Part shown: positions 17,565-25,682 of the stretch, in pieces
Numbering within the stretch: position 1 is the first letter of the stretch
Layout: each line of letters opens with the position of its first letter
NCBI GenBank assembly: GCA_013911065.1
Contig: JACERV010000006.1
Span: forward strand, 1 to 64,000
Source of the DNA: Ruminococcus sp.
GTDB taxonomy: Bacteria; Bacillota; Clostridia; Lachnospirales; Lachnospiraceae
Direction of reading: 5' to 3'
DNA: 64,000 bases
Made by a program: the position numbers and the translations under genes
The notes under the pieces: generated by a model
The model's database searches: none
What the model saw: only the letters and a program-made list of their open reading frames with translations
Told to the model about the DNA's origin: nothing

Positions 17565-19274
17565 TCATTCCTCCTCGTTGAGAATAGAATCCCGGAGTTT
17601 TGTCAGGGTTACCTTTGTTTCTGCAGTCGTTTCCCCTAAAAGCCCTGCAATTTCCTGGGCAACCATCATCTGCTTCTCAATAACCTTCTGTGCCATTTCC
17701 ATCATTTCTACTTTTAGGTCATAGCGCTGTTCCTTGGCTCTTTCTTCCTTTGTCACATCCTGGAAAGTCACAAGTACAGAATCCAAGTTTTCAATATATA
17801 CAATGGTTTCTTCCGCAATCATATTTTCATGCCTGAACTCTACCTTTTTGTGGATTACCGGTTTTTTTGTGTGCAAGGTTTCCTCAATATCCTCAGCCTC
17901 CATAAATTCAAAGATAAAACGCTGCAGTGCCTCTTCTTTGCTGACCCCCAACAGCCGCTGAGCTTTATTATTGCATTCTCTAATCCGCATATTGCTGTCA
18001 ACAATAAATATCATGTTTGGTGTCACATCCAGCACTACATTGGACATGGATTCAGCCTGGGCCAATGCATAGGGCATACACATGGAAAGCTCTGCCTTAT
18101 TCTGATAGACTGCAACCGCTTTATCCCGGCAGGTAGGATAACCGCAAGCCCCGCAGTTTAGCTGGTCCTCGACAGAATATTTTCCCGTAGATTTCAAAAT
18201 TTCCTCAATTTCTTCTTCCCCGGGAACCGCATCTGTCAGGTGTCTGTCCTGGAACTCCTTTGCAAGTTCCCATGTACTCATATCCGGCAGGTCCTTGACC
18301 GCATTATAAGATACTGAGTTTGCAATCTTTACCTTTGCTTTTACATAAGAGGTATTCCATCTTGCAGAAGCAGGTCCTTTCGTACACCCTCCCTCACAGA
18401 CATTTGCCTCAATAAAACAGTGGTCCAGTTCTCCTCTTTGCAGAGATTCCAGCATTTCCATACAGTTTGCGAGTCCATCTACATAAACTTTGTGATATGT
18501 ATCAGCATCTTCTTCTGCAACAACAGACTGTATAATCCCCCCGCTGATTGGATAGATGCGGTTGACCTTTGGATCAGGATTGCCCATAGGCATATCCTGG
18601 CAGGTACCAATCTGAATCCCTGCTTCTTCCAGCCAAATGGCCAGTTCCTCAAATGTAAGAATGGCATCGATGGCGCCAAACACTCTTTCATCCCCGATAG
18701 CTTCCTGCTTCTTGGCAATACAAGGCCCCAGGAACACAACCTTCACATCATCCCCGTATAGTTTTTTGATGTATCTTCCATGGGCTACCATGGGTGATAC
18801 TACCGGGGCGAGCAGAGGGACACAGTCAGGATAATATTTCTCCACAAGGTCGTTGATACTTGGGCAGCACGTGGTGATAATATTCGTCATCTTCTTTTCT
18901 TTAAGAATTTTCTTATATTCATCGGTCACCATGGCTGCACCCTCCGCTGTCTCCCTGACTTCAGAAAATCCCAGCTTATGCAGGGCATCCACGACCTGTC
19001 CGGGAGAATCAAAATCCAGTACTCCCAGGTAGGACGGAGCTATGGAAATAATGATTTTATATCCTTGTCTTAAATACCCCTTTACCTGCTCCATGTCACT
19101 GGCAAATGTTTTGGCATTCTGAGGACATATCTCCAGACAGCGCCCACAGTTAATACAGTGGTTTTTCAAAATATGCGCCTGCTCATTTTGGACGGAAATG
19201 GCCTTCACTTTACAGTGGCGTACACATTTGTAGCAGTGGCGGCATTTCGCATCTTTAAAATCAATCACTCTCAT
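17565..19274 (-). CDS. hydS: sensory [FeFe]-hydrogenase-like protein with PAS domain (HydS)
   Basis: A 569-residue putative H2/redox sensor. Two N-terminal [4Fe-4S] motifs (CRHCYKCVRHC; CINCGRCLEICP) precede an H-cluster domain (about 75-365) with altered motifs: TTCCPSIND, GPCIAKKQEA and ANVCEGGCTKG. A [4Fe-4S] motif of the CGACGYPTC...C type follows (about 382-410). A PAS domain (about 418-520, MIFIVDSNMRIRECN) and a helical tail suited to signalling come next. The cysteine ligands of the H-cluster are kept, but residues around them differ from catalytic enzymes. Sensory hydrogenases linked to PPM phosphatases are a known class (group C, as in Ruminococcus albus HydS). It sits between hydA-2 and the phosphatase. 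Confidence 0.9.
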   Translation of the reverse strand: MRVIDFKDAKCRHCYKCVRHCKVKAISVQNEQAHILKNHCINCGRCLEICPQNAKTFASDMEQVKGYLRQGYKIIISIAPSYLGVLDFDSPGQVVDALHKLGFSEVRETAEGAAMVTDEYKKILKEKKMTNIITTCCPSINDLVEKYYPDCVPLLAPVVSPMVAHGRYIKKLYGDDVKVVFLGPCIAKKQEAIGDERVFGAIDAILTFEELAIWLEEAGIQIGTCQDMPMGNPDPKVNRIYPISGGIIQSVVAEEDADTYHKVYVDGLANCMEMLESLQRGELDHCFIEANVCEGGCTKGPASARWNTSYVKAKVKIANSVSYNAVKDLPDMSTWELAKEFQDRHLTDAVPGEEEIEEILKSTGKYSVEDQLNCGACGYPTCRDKAVAVYQNKAELSMCMPYALAQAESMSNVVLDVTPNMIFIVDSNMRIRECNNKAQRLLGVSKEEALQRFIFEFMEAEDIEETLHTKKPVIHKKVEFRHENMIAEETIVYIENLDSVLVTFQDVTKEERAKEQRYDLKVEMMEMAQKVIEKQMMVAQEIAGLLGETTAETKVTLTKLRDSILNEEE

Positions 19275-19306
19275 GATTCCATGCTCCTCTCATCTTATAC
19301 GATTTA

Positions 19307-19346
19307 GAACACCGTAATGCGGCTTATATCCGCTATCACGGTGTTC
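19307..19346 (+). other. strong hairpin before hydS, T run on the opposite strand
   Basis: The arms gaacaccgt (19307-19315) and acggtgttc (19338-19346) pair perfectly, with further inner pairing (gcgg / ccgc). The stem is followed by TTTTT on the plus strand, whereas the surrounding genes are on the minus strand. As a terminator it would act on a plus-strand transcript. In the minus-strand mRNA it is a leader hairpin about 33 bases before the hydS start. Confidence 0.5.
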
Positions 19347-19351
19347 TTTTT

Positions 19352-19453
19352 GCTTCTGCCGCTAAGGCCTCTTGGTCTTTTCAAGCCTTAGCGGCAAAGT
19401 ACATCCTGTTGACTAAGGTGGGGTATTTTCCCACCTTAGTCACATGGATGTTT
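19352..19453 (+). repeat. dispersed double-hairpin element, full copy 1
   Basis: The first hairpin has a perfect 12-bp stem (tgccgctaaggc / gccttagcggca). The second is catcctgt..gactaaggtggg against cccaccttagtcacatggatg, with a 12-bp perfect core. It lies between hydA-2 and hydS. It belongs to the same family as the copies at 23438, 43334 and 63722 and the shortened copies at 45181, 46759, 47710 and 50310, all in this orientation. Confidence 0.9.
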
Positions 19454-19459
19454 CTCTTT

Positions 19460-21202
19460 TTAATTAATGCTGCGTTTTACATAAGTTGTATGCAGTATAT
19501 GGTGTGCTCTTTCCCCGCCTGGTTCACCAAGATATTCCTCATACAACCTCTTGACAGATGCGTTCTCATGTGATTTTCTGATTACCTTTGCCTCATCATT
19601 ATCATACAATGCCTTTGCACGGATGGCTCTGACATCCACATAGTTTCGCACTTCTGCGTGTACCTGGGGCTGTCCCCCGCCGTTCACACATCCGCCCGGG
19701 CAGCCCATAATCTCAACAAAGTGATAATCTGCTTCTCCTGCGCGGACCTTATCCATAATCTGCTTTGCATTGGACAAGCCGGAAGCAACTGCCACCTTCA
19801 CGTCCATTCCTGCCACATTGTAGGTTGCCTCTTTAATCCCTTGCGTACCGCGGACTTCCTGGAATTCCACATTTTCCAGTTCTTCCCCTGTCAGTGTTTC
19901 TACTGCAGTACGCAGTGCCGCTTCCATAACACCGCCGGTAGCACCGAAAATAACACCAGCGCCTGTAGACTCACCCAGCGGATCATCAAAAGGTTCGTCA
20001 GGCAGGCTCTTAAAGTCAATGCCCAATTTACGGATTAAACGCGCCAATTCTCTTGTTGTGATAGAAATATCTACATCAGGTACTCCGGCCGCATTCTGGT
20101 CGTCCCGGTCAATCTCGAACTTCTTCGCGGTACATGGCATCACGCTGACACATACGATATCTTTTGGATCAAGCCCCATTTTTTCAGCATAATATGTCTT
20201 GGCAACCGCACCGAACATTTGCTGAGGTGACTTGCAGCTTGACAGATGTTCCAGCTGATCCGGATAATAATGCTCACAGTATTTAATCCATCCCGGTGAA
20301 CAGGAAGTCATCAGTGGAAGAACTCCCCCGTTTTGTACACGTCCAAGGAACTCGTGCGCCTCTTCTATAATTGTCAAATCTGCACTAAAGTCAGTATCAA
20401 AGACTCTGTCAAATCCAATTCTCCGCAGTGCAGCAGCCAGTTTCCCCTCTACATCGGTTCCCATAGGATAACCAAACTCTTCTCCCAGGGCTGCTCTTAC
20501 AGAAGGTGCCGGCTGTACAATCACATGTTTGCTCTCATCTGCGATTGCCGCAAGCACATCATCCGTAAAGTCTTTCTCATACAGTGCACCTGTAGGACAG
20601 GCTACGATACACTGTCCGCAGGATACGCAGCTTGTATCCCCCAGTCCCATATCAAAAGCAGACCCGATGAACGTTGAAAATCCTCTGTTATTCGGTCCGA
20701 TTACTGCTACGGACTGAACCTTCTCACAGACAGCTGTACATCTTCTGCAGAGAATACATTTGTTATTGTCGCGGATCATATGTGCAGCACTTTCATCCAG
20801 CTCATATTCAGGGGATTCCCCTTCAAAGTGATTTTCATCTTCTACGCCCAATTCCTGACAGAGCTCCTGCAGCTCGCACTTGCCGCTTCTTACACAGGAA
20901 AGGCATCTTTTATCATGAGTTGAAAGAATCAGTTCCAGCGTGCGTCTTCTGGATTCAATCAGTGCAGACGTATTTGTCAGAATTTCCATTCCCTCATTAA
21001 TTGGATGCACACAGGCTGCAACCAGATTCCTTGCGCCTTTTACTTCTACGACACACATGCGACAGGCACCAATCTCATTAATTTCCTTCAGAAAACACAA
21101 AGTTGGAATTTTAACTCCTGCAATATGTGCCGCATCCAGAATCGTAGAGCCTGCCGGTGCACAGACATCCAGCCCATTGATTTTTATATTTACATTTTCC
21201 AT
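19460..21202 (-). CDS. hydA: [FeFe]-hydrogenase catalytic subunit, set 2
   Basis: A 580-residue [FeFe]-hydrogenase. The order is a [2Fe-2S] ferredoxin domain (about 1-75, CRMCVVEVKGARNLVAAC), a His-ligated [4Fe-4S] site (STHDKRCLSCVRSGKC), two [4Fe-4S] clusters (CILCRRCTAVC; CVSCGQCIVACPTG) and the H-cluster domain with MPCTAKKFE and CPGGCVNGGGQP. The L1 motif reads TSCSPGW, so the second of the usual adjacent cysteines is serine, unlike set 1. The start at 21202 is chosen because GGAGG lies 9 bases upstream; an ATG at 21217 overlaps that site. It is the last gene of hydC-ATPase-2Fe2S-hydB-hydA-2. Confidence 0.95.
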   Translation of the reverse strand: MENVNIKINGLDVCAPAGSTILDAAHIAGVKIPTLCFLKEINEIGACRMCVVEVKGARNLVAACVHPINEGMEILTNTSALIESRRRTLELILSTHDKRCLSCVRSGKCELQELCQELGVEDENHFEGESPEYELDESAAHMIRDNNKCILCRRCTAVCEKVQSVAVIGPNNRGFSTFIGSAFDMGLGDTSCVSCGQCIVACPTGALYEKDFTDDVLAAIADESKHVIVQPAPSVRAALGEEFGYPMGTDVEGKLAAALRRIGFDRVFDTDFSADLTIIEEAHEFLGRVQNGGVLPLMTSCSPGWIKYCEHYYPDQLEHLSSCKSPQQMFGAVAKTYYAEKMGLDPKDIVCVSVMPCTAKKFEIDRDDQNAAGVPDVDISITTRELARLIRKLGIDFKSLPDEPFDDPLGESTGAGVIFGATGGVMEAALRTAVETLTGEELENVEFQEVRGTQGIKEATYNVAGMDVKVAVASGLSNAKQIMDKVRAGEADYHFVEIMGCPGGCVNGGGQPQVHAEVRNYVDVRAIRAKALYDNDEAKVIRKSHENASVKRLYEEYLGEPGGERAHHILHTTYVKRSIN

Positions 21203-21216
21203 TTTTCCATCCTCCA

Positions 21217-23004
21217 TTACTCTTTGTAAATTGCACCGAAACGACATTTTTCCATACAAGCACCGCACTTGACACATTTTTCCGGATTTATCATGTGTAT
21301 TTCTTTTACGCTGCCGGTAATTGCATCTGCCGGACAGACTCTTGCACATAAAGTACATCCCTTACATTTGTCCGCATCAATCTTGTACTGGAGCAGGTCT
21401 TTACATACTCCTGACGGACATCTCTTATCGGTGATATGTGCAACATATTCATCTCTGAAATAACGGAGAGTAGAAAGTACCGGGTTAGGTGCTGTCTGCC
21501 CCAAAGCACACAGAGAATTGGATTTCAGATGATAACACAGTTCTTCCAGCTTATCCAAATCAGCCATCGTTGCCTGGCCTTTCGTGATTTTTTCCAGAAT
21601 CTCCAGCATACGTCTTGTACCAATACGGCATGGTGTACACTTGCCGCAGGATTCATCTACTGTAAATTCCAGGAAGAATTTTGCAATGTCTACCATACAG
21701 TTATCTTCGTCCATGACAATCAGACCGCCTGACCCCATCATGGAGCCGATGGCAAGCAGGTTATCATAATCGATGGGCACATCGAAATGCTCAGCCGGGA
21801 TACATCCGCCGGATGGACCTCCCGTCTGTGCAGCTTTGAACTTCTTGCCGTCCGGAACGCCGCCGCCGATTTCTTCAACAATCTCCCGCAGTGTGGTTCC
21901 CATTGGAATCTCCACCAGACCTGTATTGTTAATCTTACCGCCAAGAGCAAATACTTTCGTTCCTTTTGACTTCTCCGTACCCATAGCTGCAAACCACTCC
22001 GGGCCGTTCACAATAATCTGAGGAATATTTGCATAAGTTTCAACATTGTTCAAAATGGTAGGTCTCTGGAATAATCCCTTTACTGCCGGGAACGGCGGAC
22101 GGGGCCTCGGCTCTCCTCTATTCCCCTCGATGGAGGTCATAAGCGCTGTCTCTTCTCCACAGACAAAGGCACCTGCCCCAAGCCTCAGTTCAATATCAAA
22201 CTCAAAGCCGCTTCCAAAAATGTTTTTTCCAAGCAGGCCGTATTCTCTTGCCTGGTCTATTGCAATTTCCAGACGCTTTACTGCGATTGGATACTCTGCA
22301 CGTACATAGATGTAACCCTGAGATGCACCGATGGCATAGCCTGCAATTGTCATTGCTTCCAGAACAACATGAGGGTCTCCTTCCAATACGGAACGGTCCA
22401 TAAATGCTCCCGGATCCCCCTCATCCGCATTACAGCATACATATTTTTGCTCTGCATCATTTGCTGCCGCAAATTTCCATTTCAATCCTGTGGGAAATCC
22501 GGCGCCTCCTCTTCCTCTCAGACCACTGTCCAAAAGAATCTGAATAACATCCTCCGGTGTCTTTTCTGTCAGCACGACTCCCAATGCTTCATAACCGCCT
22601 GTCCCTATGTACTCCTCAATATTCTCCGGATTGATAACACCACAGTTGCGCAGTGCAACTCTTCTCTGCTTTTTGTAGAAGTTCGTCTCATTCAGCGGGA
22701 GAATATCATCTGTCTTTGTTGTCTCATCGTAAAGAAGACGTTTTACAACCCTTCCTTTCAATAGATGCTCGGATACAATTTCCGGGATGTCTTCTTCCTG
22801 AACCATGGAATAAAACGAGCCTTCCGGATAAACTATCATAATAGGACCCAGAGCACACAATCCGAAACAACCGGTTTTTACAACGCCGACTTCTTCCTGC
22901 AGCCCCTGTGCTTTAATCTCTTTTTCCAGCTTATCTATAATCCTCTGGCTTCCGGAGGAAGTACAGCCTGTTCCACCACAAACCAAAACATGCGAACGAT
23001 ACAT
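21217..23004 (-). CDS. hydB: hydrogenase NuoF-like subunit, set 2
   Basis: A 595-residue flavin/Fe-S subunit paralogous to set 1. The N-terminal [2Fe-2S] thioredoxin-like domain has CGGTGCTSSGS and KTGCFGLCALGP. The NuoF core has GRGGAGFPTGLKW (canonical), NADEGDPGAFMDRS and ESCGKCTPCRIGT. C-terminal clusters are CKGCTLCARVCPADAI and CVKCGACMEKCRFGAI. The ATG at 23004 is preferred (GGAGG 9 bases upstream); the ATG at 23010 is only 3 bases from the ribosome site. The stop overlaps the alternative hydA-2 start. Confidence 0.95.
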   Translation of the reverse strand: MYRSHVLVCGGTGCTSSGSQRIIDKLEKEIKAQGLQEEVGVVKTGCFGLCALGPIMIVYPEGSFYSMVQEEDIPEIVSEHLLKGRVVKRLLYDETTKTDDILPLNETNFYKKQRRVALRNCGVINPENIEEYIGTGGYEALGVVLTEKTPEDVIQILLDSGLRGRGGAGFPTGLKWKFAAANDAEQKYVCCNADEGDPGAFMDRSVLEGDPHVVLEAMTIAGYAIGASQGYIYVRAEYPIAVKRLEIAIDQAREYGLLGKNIFGSGFEFDIELRLGAGAFVCGEETALMTSIEGNRGEPRPRPPFPAVKGLFQRPTILNNVETYANIPQIIVNGPEWFAAMGTEKSKGTKVFALGGKINNTGLVEIPMGTTLREIVEEIGGGVPDGKKFKAAQTGGPSGGCIPAEHFDVPIDYDNLLAIGSMMGSGGLIVMDEDNCMVDIAKFFLEFTVDESCGKCTPCRIGTRRMLEILEKITKGQATMADLDKLEELCYHLKSNSLCALGQTAPNPVLSTLRYFRDEYVAHITDKRCPSGVCKDLLQYKIDADKCKGCTLCARVCPADAITGSVKEIHMINPEKCVKCGACMEKCRFGAIYKE

Positions 23005-23024
23005 AATCATTTGCCTCCTTTTTC

Positions 23025-23405
23025 TTATTCAGCACTCTTTTTTGCAGCGCCTAATGTGTATTTTGTCACCACCTGGCCATCCAGCAGATGCATTCTCAAT
23101 ACTTCCATCGCTTTTTCAGGAGTCATTTTTACATATGTAACTTTCTCCTTGCCTGGTTCCATAACCTCAATAATCGGCTCATACTGGCACAGCCCGATAC
23201 AGCCTGTCTGGGTCACGTTAATATTTAAAAGTCCCTGTTCCTGAACTGCATCTGAAAGAGCGGTCAGAACCGGTCTTGCACCACTTGCAATACCACAGGT
23301 TGCCATTCCCACAATCACTCTGGTCTGGTCTTCATTTTCTGCGCGGACTCCGACTTTTCCCTGCATCTTTTCTCTGATCGCGCGTAATTCTTCAAGAGAT
23401 TTCAT
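23025..23405 (-). CDS. [2Fe-2S] thioredoxin-like subunit (HydD-like)
   Basis: A 126-residue protein with a helical N-terminus and a thioredoxin-like [2Fe-2S] fold. The four cysteines are in ATCGIASGA (one) and TQTGCIGLCQYEPI (two), with only three cysteines clearly in the family spacing. The first site therefore has a single Cys (CGIASG) and cluster binding is uncertain. It lies between the ATPase gene and hydB-2. The order hydC-x-x-hydB-hydA resembles the hydCEDBA arrangement known from acetogens, where a similar small protein is present. Confidence 0.82.
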   Translation of the reverse strand: MKSLEELRAIREKMQGKVGVRAENEDQTRVIVGMATCGIASGARPVLTALSDAVQEQGLLNINVTQTGCIGLCQYEPIIEVMEPGKEKVTYVKMTPEKAMEVLRMHLLDGQVVTKYTLGAAKKSAE

Positions 23406-23437
23406 AATATTTCCTCCATTTCTATCCTCTTCCCACT

Positions 23438-23532
23438 GCTTATACTACTTAATGAGATTTTTCCGAATTTAGTAGTAAAGCACAACCTGCTGGCTTAGTA
23501 AGGTTCTTTCGAACTTAGCAGCATGGTTGTTT
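23438..23532 (+). repeat. dispersed double-hairpin element, full copy 2
   Basis: Hairpin 1 is actacttaat / atttagtagt and hairpin 2 starts caacc and ends ggttg. Compared with the other full copies, both arms differ together (actact/agtagt for gccact/agtggc; caacc/ggttg for catcc/ggatg), so pairing is kept while sequence changes. It lies between the ATPase gene and the [2Fe-2S] gene of the set-2 operon. Confidence 0.88.
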
Positions 23533-23537
23533 CTTTC

Positions 23538-24098
23538 TCATATATCCGCCCCCTGGTCTGTTTCCTCTTTATTGGATTTGAGATATTCTTTAATGAACTC
23601 TGAAACCTCCGGATTAGAAAACGAAATATCTTCCCCTAATATCTCCCGGATTTCCCGGGTATCCAATACAAATTCATTCTCATTATATTGATATGTATAG
23701 ACGAAATGAATTTTCTCGTTAAAAACAGCCAATGTATAAATTGTTGTATTTATATCACCCAGCGGCATTCTGTCTATATGTGATAATTTAAAAACAGCTT
23801 TTACGGCTGTTCCTTTTCCCAGCTCTGACACAATGGAAAAACTTCCTCCTGTACTTTCTGCAGCTTGTTTGAAAAAAGGCACTCCCAAACCTACTCTTCT
23901 CGTAGTCCTAGTTGTGTAAAATGGGTCCTGCACCTTTTCTACCTGTTCTGCAGACATACCACAGCCGTTATCCTTGATGACAACAGTCAGCATGTCCGCT
24001 GACTTCAGCACAGAAACCCTTATTTCAATAAGTGATGCTCCTGCACGTACAGAATTTTCAGCCACATCCAATATGTTCAGCGATATTTCCGGCATCAT
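23538..24098 (-). CDS. histidine-kinase-like ATPase (GHKL), hydrogenase operon
   Basis: A 186-residue GHKL ATPase without a phosphoacceptor domain. Visible boxes are N (LDVAENSVRAGAS, about 9-21), G1 (IKDNGCGMS, about 40-48), F-like (DPFYTTR, about 57) and G2 (RRVGLGVPFFKQAAE, about 65-79). The C-terminal 70 residues (from HIDRMPLGDI) are acidic and have no family I can name. It starts 2 bases after the hydC-2 stop, without a clear ribosome site of its own, which suggests translational coupling. A role as the kinase partner of the SpoIIE-type phosphatase is inference from context. Confidence 0.87.
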   Translation of the reverse strand: MMPEISLNILDVAENSVRAGASLIEIRVSVLKSADMLTVVIKDNGCGMSAEQVEKVQDPFYTTRTTRRVGLGVPFFKQAAESTGGSFSIVSELGKGTAVKAVFKLSHIDRMPLGDINTTIYTLAVFNEKIHFVYTYQYNENEFVLDTREIREILGEDISFSNPEVSEFIKEYLKSNKEETDQGADI

Positions 24099-24100
24099 AA

Positions 24101-24595
24101 CTATTCGTATTTTGCTAAGATATCATCAATATCATCTACTGACAGGCGGCCATACACCTCACCGTTGACCATCAGGACCGGTGCCAGTCCACAGGCTCCT
24201 ACACAGCGGCAGGCATCCAGGGAGAACTTCCCGTCCGGTGTGCACTCTCCACCTACAATCCCAAGCTTTTCCATCAATGCATTGTAAATATCTCCCGAGC
24301 CTTTTACATAACAGGCGGTTCCAAGACAGACGGAAATCTGGTATTTTCCCTTAGGGCTTAACGTAAACTGTGAATAAAATGTTGCTACACCATAAATCTT
24401 CTCCAGAGGGATTCCTGTTTCATTGGAAATTATCGTTTGTACCTCTATTGGAAGGTAGCCGTAGATATCCTGTGCTTTTTGTAAGATTGGCATCATTGCA
24501 CCTTTTTCATCTTTTAGCTCAGATATCACTTTTAATAATGATTCTTCTTGTTCCTTTGTTCCTGAGAACGGAACTGTCTCCTTCTTTGCGAGCAT
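24101..24595 (-). CDS. hydC: hydrogenase NuoE-like subunit, set 2
   Basis: A 164-residue NuoE/HydC-like [2Fe-2S] protein. Ligand motifs are CLGTACYVKGS and CRCVGACGLAPV. The helical N-terminus contains ILQKAQDIYGYLPIEVQ, as in NuoE. The ATG at 24595 is chosen (GGAGG 7 bases upstream); a GTG one codon earlier is closer than normal to that site. It is the first gene of the second hydrogenase operon, divergent from the DRTGG operon. Confidence 0.93.
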   Translation of the reverse strand: MLAKKETVPFSGTKEQEESLLKVISELKDEKGAMMPILQKAQDIYGYLPIEVQTIISNETGIPLEKIYGVATFYSQFTLSPKGKYQISVCLGTACYVKGSGDIYNALMEKLGIVGGECTPDGKFSLDACRCVGACGLAPVLMVNGEVYGRLSVDDIDDILAKYE

Positions 24596-24638
24596 CACTT
24601 GACCTCCATTTTTTATTTTATCTATAATTTACATTATG

Positions 24639-24650
24639 ATATCATGATAT
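24639..24650. promoter_or_regulatory. palindrome in hyd divergent region
   Basis: A perfect 12-base palindrome, ATATCATGATAT, lies 44 bases upstream of hydC-2 in an AT-rich divergent intergenic region of 275 bases. It could be an operator for the minus-strand operon. No clear minus-strand -35/-10 pair could be fixed. Confidence 0.3.
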
Positions 24651-24777
24651 ATGACTATTTTCCAGCATTATTTATTTGTATATTTGTTTATTTTTGCTGA
24701 TATCTTTCTCAAATTTGGAAAAATTTTTCTAAAATATAACTTGTTTTGTTTCATTTTTCCTTTCTTTTTTATAAGTT

Positions 24778-24786
24778 TGGTATAAT
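24778..24786 (+). promoter_or_regulatory. extended -10 promoter of the DRTGG operon
   Basis: TGgTATAAT is an extended -10 element with a perfect hexamer at 24781-24786, about 85 bases upstream of the first DRTGG gene. The -35 region is a weak T-rich stretch, as is common for extended -10 promoters. Confidence 0.6.
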
Positions 24787-24870
24787 TGTGAAGATTGCTT
24801 TTTACCTGTCCAAATGCTATACTAAATGCAAGTTTTTACCTTACATAAACACTTTTCTACGGGAGGGCCT

Positions 24871-25215
24871 ATGACAATAAAGGAAATTCAGAAACTGCTG
24901 GATGCCGATATTTTATTCGGAGAAGAATTATTGGATTTGGATACAACATTTGCCTTTTCAGCCGATATGATGAGCGATGTCCTTGCTTTTGCGGAACAAT
25001 GCTCAGTGTTAATTACCGGTTTGTGCAATCCTCAGGTTGTAAGGACTGCCGAGATGTTGGATATTGCCTGTGTTATCTTTGTACATGGCAAAATGCCGGA
25101 TGAGCATATTGTGGCACTTGCACAGGGAAAAGGAATGGTAATTCTTTCTACCGGTCATTTCATGTTTACTACATGCGGTATCCTCTATGAACATGGACTT
25201 AGAGGAGGTGTTTGA
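24871..25215 (+). CDS. DRTGG-domain protein 1
   Basis: A 114-residue small protein of the DRTGG type. This domain is otherwise found in phosphotransacetylases and CBS-domain pyrophosphatases, where it is thought to be regulatory. The fold is suggested by CSVLITGLCNPQVVRTAEMLDIACVIFVHG and the end VILSTGHFMFTTCGILYEHGL. The start at 24871 follows GGGAGGGCCT; an upstream in-frame ATG (24826) lacks a ribosome site. It is the first of five plus-strand genes and its stop abuts the next start. Its function is unknown. The gene context ties it to hydrogenase signalling. Confidence 0.8.
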   Translation: MTIKEIQKLLDADILFGEELLDLDTTFAFSADMMSDVLAFAEQCSVLITGLCNPQVVRTAEMLDIACVIFVHGKMPDEHIVALAQGKGMVILSTGHFMFTTCGILYEHGLRGGV

Positions 25216-25641
25216 ATGGAAGAACAGTTAATATTTACCTATTCCATATCAGGAGATGATTTCACACGTGCCGGAGAAGCCAGCAGTGATATTAAAAATA
25301 AGCTGAAGATGCTCGGCGTTGATAACCAGGCCATCCGAAAGGTTGCAATCTCCATGTATGAAGGTGAGATTAATATGGTGATTCACGCCGACGGCGGCAA
25401 AATCACCGTCACCATTTCCCATGAAGAAATCATTATGGTGCTCGCTGACAAAGGGCCCGGAATTGCTGACATTTCTAAGGCTATGCAGGAGGGATATTCT
25501 ACGGCCCCGGAAGAAGTCCGCTCTCTTGGCTTTGGCGCCGGGATGGGGCTTCCTAATATGAAAAAGTATTCCGATGAATTTCAGATAGAGTCCGAGTTGG
25601 GCGTGGGGACTACAGTTACTATGAAAGTACACCTGTTATAA
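25216..25641 (+). CDS. RsbW/RsbT-like anti-sigma-type ATPase
   Basis: A 141-residue GHKL-fold ATPase resembling serine kinases of the RsbW/RsbT class. The N box is YEGEINMVIHA (about 49-59), G1 is ADKGPGIAD (about 77-85) and G2 is LGFGAGMGLPNMKKYSD (about 101-117). In known systems such kinases phosphorylate a STAS antagonist and are opposed by a PPM phosphatase like the one at 16388-17563. Neither a STAS antagonist nor a sigma factor is adjacent, so the target is unknown. GGAGG in the end of the previous gene serves as ribosome site. Confidence 0.88.
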   Translation: MEEQLIFTYSISGDDFTRAGEASSDIKNKLKMLGVDNQAIRKVAISMYEGEINMVIHADGGKITVTISHEEIIMVLADKGPGIADISKAMQEGYSTAPEEVRSLGFGAGMGLPNMKKYSDEFQIESELGVGTTVTMKVHLL

Positions 25642-25682
25642 TTTCCGCTTTTTCTGAAATAACATGACAGAAAGGAGTCATC

